NCBI GenBank assembly: GCA_965203835.1
Contig: OZ241919.1
Coordinates: 4,092,001-4,156,000 of the forward strand
Origin: CBDCFV01 sp965203835
GTDB taxonomy: Bacteria; Chloroflexota; Dehalococcoidia; Lucifugimonadales; UBA3495
Direction of reading: 5' to 3'
DNA: 64,000 bases
The notes under the pieces were generated by a model, which made no database searches, had not been told where the DNA came from, and worked only from the letters and a program-made list of their open reading frames with translations. The position numbers and the translations under genes are program-made. This document shows, piece by piece, positions 42,756 through 50,817 of this stretch. How positions within the stretch are numbered: the stretch's first letter is position 1; every line of letters begins with the position of its first letter.

Positions 42756-44915
42756 GTGAAAATCGCCATCATTATCCTTTTAGCTCTTGCCACCATTGCC
42801 AGCGGCGCAATTGCCAATACCACCCGCGCCCAAGCCCCGCCGCTGTCTCTGCCGGCCAGCCTTGCCGCCGCCAGCGGCGCTGAGCCGGGAACCGTTCAGT
42901 TAACTTGGAACACCGTTGATGAAGCGCCCTTCTACCACATTGGATGGGTCGCAATGCCCAACGCGCGCGCCGCAGTCGCCGCCGGCCGTCCCTGGCACGA
43001 AGCCTTCAGGACCATCGCTATTGAGAATATCAACCAGTCCGGCCACACAATGTCCTACTTGGCGCCGGGGGTGGAGTACCGTTTCATCATCGGGACCTCT
43101 CAGGACCGTTTCACCCATCCGCGTGAGTGGTCGGCGTGGACCGAAGCGCTGACCCTGAGCACCGGTTCGCCCGTGTTACCTGCGGAACAAATCACCCCCT
43201 CCGACCGGGCCGCCACTCTGTCCCGGCTGATGCGGAACGCCGAGGAGTTCGAGTACGCCGTCGGCAAGCACGGCGGCAGGCTGACCTATACCACCATTGG
43301 CGGACCACTCACCTTCAACCTGGCCGTTTCCACCGACGCCTCGTCATCCGCCGTCCTGGGCCATCTTTTCGAGGGCCTCACCCAAACCTCCTGGCTGACC
43401 AACCGTGTGGAGCCGTCCCTGGCCGAGTCCTGGGAACATTCCGACGACGGTCTGACCTGGACCTTCCACCTGCGTGATGACGTTCGCTGGCACGACGGGA
43501 CGCCCTTCACCGCCCATGACGTGGAATTCACCTTCAATCGCATCATATACAACGACGACATTCCAGCCAGCAGCCGCTCGTCGTTCACTTTCCGGGTGCA
43601 GGACGACACCGGCAGTGGGTCGAGAATAGCGCGAATGACGGTGACCGCCCTGGATGACCATACCGTTCAAATCGTCCTCCCCACGCCGTTCGCGCCCTTC
43701 CTGCGTTCCATGGGAACCCCAATCTACCCCAAGCACATTCTGGAACCCCGCGTGGAAGACGGCACGTTCGCCAACACCTGGGACATTGACGCCGACCCCA
43801 CCACTGTCATCGGCACCGGCCCCTTCACCATCGTCAGCTACGTGCCCGAGCAGCGCGTCGTGTTGCGCCGCAACTCCGACTACTGGCTCAAAGACGACGC
43901 CGGCAACTCCCTGCCCTATCTGGACCATATCGTCCAGGTTGTAGTTCCCGACCTGGCCGCCGAACTGGCGGCCTTCCGCGCCGGTGAATCCGACTCGCAC
44001 GGTGTGCTAGGCCCCGAATACACTGCCCTGTACCCTCTCCAGCGGTCTGAAAACTTCACCATTCATCGGCGCGGGCCCACCTTCGGTTCCACCTTACTGG
44101 CTTTCAACATGAACCCTGGCCTGAATCCCGACACCGACGAACCCTTTCTCGCTCCGGAAAAGCTCAACTGGTTCAGCAACCGTCAATTCCGCCGGGCTGT
44201 GGCGCACAGCATCGATAAAGACGCCATCATCAACGATGTGCAGCATGGTCTCGGCTATCCCCAGTGGGCGTCGGTGAGTCCCGCCGCCGGCGACTTCCAC
44301 AACCCGAATGTCCGCCGCTACGAGTACGACATTGACCGGGCAAATTCCATTCTGGACGATCTGGGCTGGGTAGATACCGACGGCGACGGCGTCCGTGAAG
44401 ACTCCAACGGAAACCCCATCACATTCAATCTGACCACCAACACCGGCAATACCCAGCGTCAAAAGGCAGGGGCGATTATTCATCGCGGCCTCCAGGACAT
44501 CGGCGTCGGCGCCGCCTACCGATTCTCCGAGTTCGGTGGCTTGGTCCGGCAGTTGACGTCTACCTACGACTGGGAATCGATGGTCATCGGCTTCGGCGGC
44601 GGTGCCGAACCACACTTCAGCATCAACTTGTGGCACAGCAGCGGTAACCTGCACCTGTGGCATCCCAACCAGACGGAACCGGCTACGGACTGGGAAGCCG
44701 CAATCGACGATCTCTATACCAGGGGCAGCCAGGAACTGGACCATGCCCTACGGGTGGAGCTTTACCACGAAGCCCAAGCAATCGCCGCCGAAAACGTCCC
44801 GGTCATCTACACCGCTCATCCCGAACGGCTTACCGCGGTCCGCAACGTGTTCGGCAACACCACCGCCACCCTGTACGGCCTCTGGGACACCCGCTACCTC
44901 TACCGGACCGACTAA
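42756..44915 (+). CDS. exported ABC-type solute-binding protein (family 5) with N-terminal fibronectin-like domain
   Basis: A 719-residue secreted protein. The signal peptide MKIAIIILLALATIASGAIA has no lipobox cysteine. Residues about 30-135 look like a fibronectin III domain (GTVQLTWNTVDEAPFYHIGW ... YLAPGVEYRFIIGTSQD). The rest is a peptide/nickel-type binding protein (LFEGLTQTSWLTNRVEPSLA, LTWTFHLRDDVRWHDGTPFT, IGTGPFTIVSYVPEQRVVLR, RRAVAHSIDKDAIIN). It should bind oligopeptides or similar solutes outside the membrane. GTG at 42756 has GAGGAA eight bases upstream. No permease or ATPase genes are adjacent. Confidence 0.87.
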   Translation: MKIAIIILLALATIASGAIANTTRAQAPPLSLPASLAAASGAEPGTVQLTWNTVDEAPFYHIGWVAMPNARAAVAAGRPWHEAFRTIAIENINQSGHTMSYLAPGVEYRFIIGTSQDRFTHPREWSAWTEALTLSTGSPVLPAEQITPSDRAATLSRLMRNAEEFEYAVGKHGGRLTYTTIGGPLTFNLAVSTDASSSAVLGHLFEGLTQTSWLTNRVEPSLAESWEHSDDGLTWTFHLRDDVRWHDGTPFTAHDVEFTFNRIIYNDDIPASSRSSFTFRVQDDTGSGSRIARMTVTALDDHTVQIVLPTPFAPFLRSMGTPIYPKHILEPRVEDGTFANTWDIDADPTTVIGTGPFTIVSYVPEQRVVLRRNSDYWLKDDAGNSLPYLDHIVQVVVPDLAAELAAFRAGESDSHGVLGPEYTALYPLQRSENFTIHRRGPTFGSTLLAFNMNPGLNPDTDEPFLAPEKLNWFSNRQFRRAVAHSIDKDAIINDVQHGLGYPQWASVSPAAGDFHNPNVRRYEYDIDRANSILDDLGWVDTDGDGVREDSNGNPITFNLTTNTGNTQRQKAGAIIHRGLQDIGVGAAYRFSEFGGLVRQLTSTYDWESMVIGFGGGAEPHFSINLWHSSGNLHLWHPNQTEPATDWEAAIDDLYTRGSQELDHALRVELYHEAQAIAAENVPVIYTAHPERLTAVRNVFGNTTATLYGLWDTRYLYRTD

Positions 44916-44980
44916 CACCGGCGCGGCGGCCGGATGCCTATGGACTGACTGCTCAAACGCCCATCGCTGTACGAAGCTTA

Positions 44981-45060
44981 TGGATTCCCGCCCCGTCTCC
45001 ACGAGGGCAGGCTCTGCGCGGGAATGACGGGTTGGATACCGGGCCAAGTTTTGAGATAGT
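44981..45060. repeat. REP-like palindrome with half of the 94-bp element's terminus
   Basis: A long-loop REP-like core (44981-45030) is followed by AAGTTTTGAGATAGT (45046-45060), the right end of the element at 36948. The left terminus is missing. It lies in the 207-bp gap between convergent genes and may also serve as a terminator. Confidence 0.7.
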
Positions 45061-45122
45061 CGCTTGGAAGAGGTAGCCGCTTAGAAACCGTGGGAAGCGG
45101 CTCCACGCAATGCAGTCCAAGC

Positions 45123-46244
45123 TTAGGTCAGGTTGTAGACCCTGGCAGCGTTCCCGCCGGCGATCTTGGCCCTTTCCTCCAGGGTGCACTCGGCCAGGAT
45201 CTCTTCAAGGATTTCCCGGCTTCTGGGGAATGTGGACTCTTGATGAGGGTAGTCGGAGCCCCATTGCAGAGTATCTACGCCGATAGTCTCTCGAAGCTGA
45301 ATCCCCAAACCGTCTTCCTGGAACCCCAGGAAAACGTTCCGGCGGAAGAAGTCGCTGGGAAGCGTACCATCCTTGAACCGGTAGCCGCTCACCCCCCTGG
45401 CCCGCTGGGTGTAGTTGTAGTCCATGCGGTCCAGAAAATGGGCAGCCCATGACACTTCGTGTTCGACCGCCCCGACTTGCAGCTTGGGGTAACGCTCGAA
45501 CACCCCGCAGAAAATCATGTCGGTAAGCGACATCCTGACGTAGTGATCGAAGTTGATGGTTACGGCGAACCGATTGGTGCTGGTCCGGTCGCCCTCTCCC
45601 GATCCAAACCGGTTGGTAGCGGCATGAAGCCCCAAAGGCATACCCAAGTCCTCAGCGGTCGCCCACAAGGGTTCATAGACCGGCGAATCGTACCTGCGGT
45701 CCTCTTGCGGGTAAACGGTGATCATGCCGCCTATGAATCCCAGTTTGTGGCACCGCTCCAACTCGGCCACCGCAACCTCCACGTCGTCTACGTTAATCAT
45801 GGCGATGCCGCCGAGACGCTTTGGCGCCGCCCGGCAGAACTCGCCCAGCCAATCGTTGTAAGTCTTGAAGACGGCGGTCAGCAGTTCGCCATCCGGCACC
45901 TTGAACAACTGGAGGCCAAGGGTGGGATAGATGATGCTTACGTCGATGCCGTCCTGGTCCATGTCCTTGATATGTTCCTCAGGAATGTAGCCCCCGGGCC
46001 GGACGTTGGCAAACACGTCGCCGCTGGTTAACTCCTCAGGCGAGTCGAACCTTCTTCCGGTCTGGGCCCCGCCGAAGCCGAACCCGGTAGTAATTTTCAT
46101 GCCGTCGCAGTACCACCATTCACCGTCGTCCTCCATGTGGGTGCGAGGCGCCCGGTCCCGGAATTTTTCTTCAATCCGGCTCACCCACAGATCGGGAGGT
46201 TCCATAACGTGGTTATCTGACGAAATGATCCTGTAATCGGCCAT
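45123..46244 (-). CDS. amidohydrolase-2 family metal enzyme (ACMSD-like)
   Basis: A 373-residue TIM-barrel protein of the amidohydrolase 2 family, whose members decarboxylate or hydrolyse aromatic acids. The N-terminus IISSDNHVMEPPDLW replaces the usual DxHxH-type motif with DNH. IIYPTLGLQLFK, GMPLGLHAATNRFG (metal His), VGAVEHEVSWAAHFLDRMD and the catalytic-Asp region LQWGSDYPHQESTFP follow. ATG at 46244 has GGGGAG upstream. Many members of this group await assigned substrates; aromatic or lignin-type compounds are plausible. Confidence 0.85.
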   Translation of the reverse strand: MADYRIISSDNHVMEPPDLWVSRIEEKFRDRAPRTHMEDDGEWWYCDGMKITTGFGFGGAQTGRRFDSPEELTSGDVFANVRPGGYIPEEHIKDMDQDGIDVSIIYPTLGLQLFKVPDGELLTAVFKTYNDWLGEFCRAAPKRLGGIAMINVDDVEVAVAELERCHKLGFIGGMITVYPQEDRRYDSPVYEPLWATAEDLGMPLGLHAATNRFGSGEGDRTSTNRFAVTINFDHYVRMSLTDMIFCGVFERYPKLQVGAVEHEVSWAAHFLDRMDYNYTQRARGVSGYRFKDGTLPSDFFRRNVFLGFQEDGLGIQLRETIGVDTLQWGSDYPHQESTFPRSREILEEILAECTLEERAKIAGGNAARVYNLT

Positions 46245-46678
46245 GACTCTGCTCCCCGAAAGTAGTCTGTGGTGATTTCCAATCTGACGAGTTACGGCGA
46301 TTATGGCCGGGTGAGAAAACGAAGTCAAGCCGCAATATTGGTCTGGCACTAACTATAACTACATACGATGGGGGGAGGAGTTGCCCTTGCCGGAATGTCT
46401 GCCCCGCCCATGCTTACGGACTTTGCGTGAGTCCTGGCGGGACGAAACACCTCTTCAAAGACGGAGAACGGCAGTCTCAGGCTCCTGGCCGGAATCTGGT
46501 ATGCTGGCCTCGGTCGATTGCGCGGCTGACTTGGACCAACTATCTTTGGGCCTGAGCAGCCGAGACTGGGAATATTGGTGTCTGCGTCTTGACGACTGCC
46601 GCTCTGCTGATCCTGTCCTCGGGTTTCCTGCTCATCACTATCGCCACCGCCCCCGAAGCTCACCGGAGGGTGAGAACG
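46245..46678. other. gap with possible MFS gene remnant
   Basis: In the frame of the following transporter, 46589-46669 reads TTAALLILSSGFLLITIATA then PEAHRR, which looks like the last helix and tail of an MFS protein; a stop at about 46553 and no matching upstream sequence argue that it is a decayed paralogue. Short ORFs on both strands here have no recognised domain. The first 100 bp hold nothing recognised. Confidence 0.35.
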
Positions 46679-47971
46679 TTGTTCTACGGGTGGAAGATAG
46701 TCAGCTTGGCCATGCTCATTAACGCCCTGTCGAGCGGACCGGTGTGGAGCGGCGTCGGCGTGTGGATCAAGGCCCTGGAGTTGGAGTTCGGGTGGAGCCG
46801 GGCCCAATTGACCGGCGCGTTTTCCATGGCCCAACTTGAGGGCAGCATCATCGGGCCGTTGGTTGGGTACTTGATCGACCGGCTGGGGCCCCGGCGAATG
46901 GTGCTCATCGGATTCGTGATCACCGGGTTGGGCTTCATACTGTTCAGCCGTACAGACAGCATTTTCATATTTTACCTGTCCTACGGCATGATCATGCTGG
47001 GCACGGCTGCGGGTACATGGTCCCCCTGCATGGCGGTAGTGAACCGCTGGTTCGTAAGGAAACGCGGTATGGCCATGGCCTTGGCATCTGAGGGTTCGCC
47101 GTTGGGCGGGCTGGTGCTGGTGCCGATCCTGGCGTGGGCGGTAACACCGGGCAACTATGGCTGGAGTGTCACCGCTCAATGGATTGGTGTGGTGTTCCTC
47201 GCGTTGGCATGGCCGCTATCCCGGTTGATCCGGGAATGGCCGGAAAGCTATGGCCTGCTTCCCGACGGAGACCCACCGTCTCGACCACTCCGAGACCCGT
47301 TCAGACCCTCCTCAAGGGCGGCGGCCTCGGACCAACTGGAATTCACCGCGCGCCAAGCTATACGGACCCGGGCGTTCTGGCTGATTACCTTTGGCCAAGC
47401 GTGTTCCACGATACTATTCGCCACGTTGACCGTGCACCTGGTGCCCATGTTAACCGACCAAGGCCTGTCCCTGCAGTCGGCGGCATACGTTTTTTCGGTG
47501 GTGATGGGAGTGGCCGCGATTTTCCAGTTAATCGGCGGTTACATGGGGGACCGGATGCCAAAGAACGTCGCAATATCCATCTTCGGCTTTATCCAGGCGA
47601 CCGGCTTTCTCATAGCCGTATTCGTCCATAGTTTCCCCATGGCCATGCTCTTTGCCGTGGTATTCGGCGCTGGATTCGGCGGGCGGAATCCGCTTACCAC
47701 GGCGATACGCGGCGACTACTTCGGCAAATACGCCTTTGCCACTATCATGGGCATTTCCAGCGCCCCCATGTACGCATTCATGCTGGCGGCCCCGTTATTC
47801 GCCGCGTTCCTGTTCGACGCCACGGGAAGCTACACCGTTGCGTTTCTGATAATCGGCGCCCTGGGGATGATGAGCGGCGTGCTGTTTCTACTGGCCAAAA
47901 AGCCAACTTCCCTTCCGGTGGACAGAAGAGCTTCCACCACTACCCGGCGAAGTGGGTACGGTGTCCGCTAA
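46679..47971 (+). CDS. major facilitator superfamily transporter
   Basis: About 430 residues with 12 predicted helices, in the monocarboxylate/oxalate-formate-like part of the MFS. It opens FYGWKIVSLAMLINALSSGP, the usual start of that group. GPLVGYLIDRLGPRRMVLIG carries the helix 2-3 loop motif, and a central loop near RPLRDPFRPSSRAAAS joins the halves. QLIGGYMGDRMPKNVAIS repeats the motif in the second half. TTG at 46679 has GGAGG nine bases upstream; GTG at 46670 is possible. It probably carries organic acids across the cytoplasmic membrane. Confidence 0.85.
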   Translation: MFYGWKIVSLAMLINALSSGPVWSGVGVWIKALELEFGWSRAQLTGAFSMAQLEGSIIGPLVGYLIDRLGPRRMVLIGFVITGLGFILFSRTDSIFIFYLSYGMIMLGTAAGTWSPCMAVVNRWFVRKRGMAMALASEGSPLGGLVLVPILAWAVTPGNYGWSVTAQWIGVVFLALAWPLSRLIREWPESYGLLPDGDPPSRPLRDPFRPSSRAAASDQLEFTARQAIRTRAFWLITFGQACSTILFATLTVHLVPMLTDQGLSLQSAAYVFSVVMGVAAIFQLIGGYMGDRMPKNVAISIFGFIQATGFLIAVFVHSFPMAMLFAVVFGAGFGGRNPLTTAIRGDYFGKYAFATIMGISSAPMYAFMLAAPLFAAFLFDATGSYTVAFLIIGALGMMSGVLFLLAKKPTSLPVDRRASTTTRRSGYGVR

Positions 47972-48074
47972 CCTGCACTTGAATGTGGTCTCGGTTCCGT
48001 GCTGTACGAACGGTATATGGAAGCGACGGTCAGCCTGTTATAGTCATCGCCCCAAGGAGGCATAGACCGGAAAA

Positions 48075-49271
48075 TCAGCCGGCGTAGGCAGGCCGCGGTC
48101 TGCGGGTCCTCCGTCCGTTGAGGCCCCTTCCAATGAAGGTGTACCGGACGCCAAACTGGTAGGTAACCAGCAGGACCAAGGTTACGCCGACGCATACCAC
48201 CAGGTACTTCAGGTGGTAGTGGATGGGCCAGTCGACCACCAGCATCTGGCCGGCGATGACCAGTGGCAGGTGGGCCAGGTACATCCAATACGACGCGTCG
48301 GCGAGGTACCGTGTGGTGAAGCTTTCACGGGACGCGATCCAACTGAAAAGCCCCATCAGCCCGAAACACATCAGCCAAGCGCAAACGGTTTCAATCAACG
48401 TGCTGGCCAGGGTCAGCGGGTGTCGGAACATGAAGGCGTCGGGGACGGCCCCTAATTGGGTAGCCGCGGCGTCCCCGATGGGGACGGCTCCTTCATAAGT
48501 CGCTATGTATCGCTCCAGTAGGTAGAAACCGGCGACAAAGGCGGCGACGGCCGGCAGCAAAGCGACCGTCCACCAGGGACGAGCGCTGATACCCCGCTGG
48601 TAGAAGAATACCCCCAAAACGAAGAAGCAGGCGTTGTAAAGGATGACCGCCGATTCTTTCGACATAAGCTGCCCAGCTACATCCCCTCCGTAAATCGGCT
48701 GAACCATCACCAGTGAAATGACCATTGAAATCGGGATAACCAGCCACCAAGCCGTGGGATGCTTGAACTGCATGCCCAACCGGGCCGCCAGGACCAAGCA
48801 ACCGGCCATCAGCAGCAAATGCCAGAGAAACCAGAGATGCCCGAGGGTGCCGAACAGCCATACCAGCGGCAGCGTCCAAAGCGGGAAATCGTATGGTTCC
48901 CGGTATCCGGCGGCATGTGCAAGAAGCCATACGCAGAGCGGGATGATAGTGCAGCAACCGACGATAAAAGGGATGCCGATGCGCTGCAACCGATGTACGG
49001 CCATCGACCGCAAGCTCCTGCGCTGCCAGAGGAGGGTGCAGAAAAAGCCGCTGAGCAGGAAGAATACCGGCATCCGGAAGGCGTGAAGGGCCTCAATCAC
49101 CAGCTTGTAGGTGGGATCGCCGGTGGCTGCCTCATCGTGTATCGGCCAGATGGGTATCGCCTCGGGCAGCACGAAAACGCCGGCATGCAGCACGATGCCC
49201 AGGAACATCGTCACCGCCCGTAGCACGTCCAGGTCGTAGAAACGCTGTACCGGCTCACCGGCGTTTGCCAT
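48075..49271 (-). CDS. acyltransferase 3 family membrane protein
   Basis: A 398-residue integral membrane acyltransferase (OafA/MdoC type) with about ten helices, transferring acyl groups to an extracytoplasmic or lipid-linked acceptor. The N-terminus RFYDLDVLRAVTMFLGIVLH contains the family's catalytic-His position. FRMPVFFLLSGFFCTLLW with RRSLRSMAVHRLQRIGIPF and YWMYLAHLPLVIAG near the end are typical. ATG at 49271 is chosen; it begins 14 bases after the stop of the broken P450 gene on the same strand, so the two were probably co-transcribed before the IS insertion. Confidence 0.87.
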   Translation of the reverse strand: MANAGEPVQRFYDLDVLRAVTMFLGIVLHAGVFVLPEAIPIWPIHDEAATGDPTYKLVIEALHAFRMPVFFLLSGFFCTLLWQRRSLRSMAVHRLQRIGIPFIVGCCTIIPLCVWLLAHAAGYREPYDFPLWTLPLVWLFGTLGHLWFLWHLLLMAGCLVLAARLGMQFKHPTAWWLVIPISMVISLVMVQPIYGGDVAGQLMSKESAVILYNACFFVLGVFFYQRGISARPWWTVALLPAVAAFVAGFYLLERYIATYEGAVPIGDAAATQLGAVPDAFMFRHPLTLASTLIETVCAWLMCFGLMGLFSWIASRESFTTRYLADASYWMYLAHLPLVIAGQMLVVDWPIHYHLKYLVVCVGVTLVLLVTYQFGVRYTFIGRGLNGRRTRRPRPAYAG

Positions 49272-49285
49272 GACAACGGCCCCCT

Positions 49286-49593
49286 TTACCGCCGGGGACG
49301 CAAGCGGACCTTGAAACTGCGGTGCGGCCGGGGCGTCGGCGTCTGCTTTATCTTGAGTTGGTATCCCGGCGGATCCAAGGCCATTTCCGCCCGGTGCAGC
49401 ATGGTGGCGATGGTCATGAGCATCTGCACTTGGGCAAACCCTTGCCCCAAGCAACTGTGATGGCCCAGCCCGAATGGAGCGTAAGCGCCGGACTGGGCGT
49501 TTTCGCGGCGCTCGGGCGAGTAGCGGTCAATGTCGAAGCGTTCCGGGTCGGGAAAGAACTCGGGCAGATAGTGTGGAACGCTCAAGGCCACTA
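49286..49593 (-). pseudogene. C-terminal fragment of GPP34-P450 gene (heme-binding end)
   Basis: This encodes the last about 102 residues of the P450. The heme-ligand motif FGLGHHSCLGQGFA (Cys present) follows FFPDPERFDIDRYSPERR. It has no start of its own. Removing the IS630 element and one TA restores the frame exactly with the fragment at 50817-52509 (..PLLV-ALSVPHY..), giving a 666-residue protein. Confidence 0.92.
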
Positions 49594-50814
49594 GTACCGG
49601 GTCAAGCCGGTAGTGTCAGGCATGTCTTCCGATGAAGGGTGATGCTATCTTTGGGCAGGGGATTTGTGTTGGGTGAGGTGGGCGTTCATGGTTCAGGAAA
49701 AGTATGAGGTTCAGCTCTCATCGCAGGAAAAGGGGCAGCTGCGGAGAATGATCCGGTCGGGCAGGAGTTCGGCCCAGGCAATCACCCGTGCCCGCATTCT
49801 GCTCAAGACAGACGAGGGCTGGACCGCCGCTCAGGTGGCCGCCGCTCTGGACATCTCGGAGCGCACGGTGTTCCGCGCCAAGCGGCGATATGCCGAGGAG
49901 GGGTTGGACCAGGTGCTGCATCGCCGTAACCAGGTCAACCGGTACCGGAAGCTGGACGATCGGGCAGAGGCCCACCTCATCGCCCTGGCCTGCAGCTCGG
50001 CCCCCGAGGGTCAGGATCACTGGACGTTGCGCGCCCTGGCGGGCAAGACCGTGGAACTGGGATTGGTGGAGTCGTTGTCCCACGAGACGGTGCGGTTGCG
50101 TCTGAAAAAAACACGCTCAAGCCGTGGCGCAAGAAACAGTGGTGCATTCCCAAAGTGAGCGCCGACTTCGTGGCCCACATGGAGGACGTGCTGGATCTCT
50201 ACGCCGAACCCTACGACCCGGAAAGGCCGGTGGTCTGTTTTGACGAGACCTCCACACAGTTGCTGGCAGACATCAGCGAACCTCTACCCGCCAAGCCCGG
50301 AAGGTTGAGGCGGGAGGACTACGAGTACCTGCGTGCGGGAACCCGCAACCTGTTCCTTACCTGCGAGCCCTTGGCGGGCTGGCGGCATGTGGAGGTGACG
50401 GAACGGCGCACCATGCAGGACTTCGCCCATCAGATGCGCTGGCTGGTGGATGAGGCTTACCCCGGTGTTCCGGTAATCCGAGTGGTCCTGGACAATTTGA
50501 ACACGCACCGGATGGCGTCCCTCTACGAGACCTTTCCACCGGCTGAGGCGCGTCGCATAGCCAAGCGCCTGGAGTTCCACCACACCCCCAAGCATGGCAG
50601 TTGGCTGAACATGGCCGAGATTGAGTTCAGCGTACTGGCCCGGGCCTGTCTCAAGGGCCGCAACCCTGATGAATGCGCCCTGAAAAGGAATATCAGCGCT
50701 TGCGAGGCGGAGCGAAATGCCATGGGAGCCACCATCAACTGGCGTTTCACCGCCAAGGACGCCAGAACCAAACTCCGCCGGCTATATCCTGACACTTCAG
50801 CTTTGACTCAACAC
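49594..50814 (+). mobile_element. IS630-type insertion sequence, 1221 bp
   Basis: It is flanked by TA at 49592-49593 and 50815-50816, the family's target. The 27-bp imperfect ends match at 19 positions and share AGTGTCAGG at the inner side. It carries a two-frame transposase on the plus strand, opposite to the P450 gene it interrupts. Confidence 0.92.
49688..50158 (+). CDS. IS630-family transposase, N-terminal part
   Basis: DNA-binding half of the transposase. The helix-turn-helix QAITRARILLKTDEGWTAAQ, then VAAALDISERTVFRAKRRYA is followed by the linker RLRLKKT. Beyond an A7 run (50105-50111) this frame becomes non-homologous (RSSRGARNSG) and stops. A -1 slip on the A run gives KKNTLKPWRKKQWCIPKVSA, which runs straight into the catalytic frame. 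Programmed frameshifting is therefore likely. ATG at 49688 has GAGGTG upstream. Confidence 0.87.
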   Translation: MVQEKYEVQLSSQEKGQLRRMIRSGRSSAQAITRARILLKTDEGWTAAQVAAALDISERTVFRAKRRYAEEGLDQVLHRRNQVNRYRKLDDRAEAHLIALACSSAPEGQDHWTLRALAGKTVELGLVESLSHETVRLRLKKTRSSRGARNSGAFPK

Positions 50815-50817
50815 TAG
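50155..50817 (+). CDS. IS630-family transposase, catalytic part
   Basis: Catalytic DDE domain. The first Asp is in VVCFDETSTQLL, the second in IRVVLDNLNTHR and the Glu in GSWLNMAEIEFSVLARACL. It would be translated as the -1 frameshift extension of the upstream ORF. Its stop codon TAG is built from the TA target duplication plus the next host base, so the reading frame ends exactly at the element boundary. Confidence 0.88.
   Translation: MSADFVAHMEDVLDLYAEPYDPERPVVCFDETSTQLLADISEPLPAKPGRLRREDYEYLRAGTRNLFLTCEPLAGWRHVEVTERRTMQDFAHQMRWLVDEAYPGVPVIRVVLDNLNTHRMASLYETFPPAEARRIAKRLEFHHTPKHGSWLNMAEIEFSVLARACLKGRNPDECALKRNISACEAERNAMGATINWRFTAKDARTKLRRLYPDTSALTQH

Noticed and set aside
46349..47179. 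276-codon minus-strand frame opposite the MFS gene
   Set aside because: Low-complexity Pro/Gln/His-rich shadow of the transporter coding strand; no ribosome site or domain.
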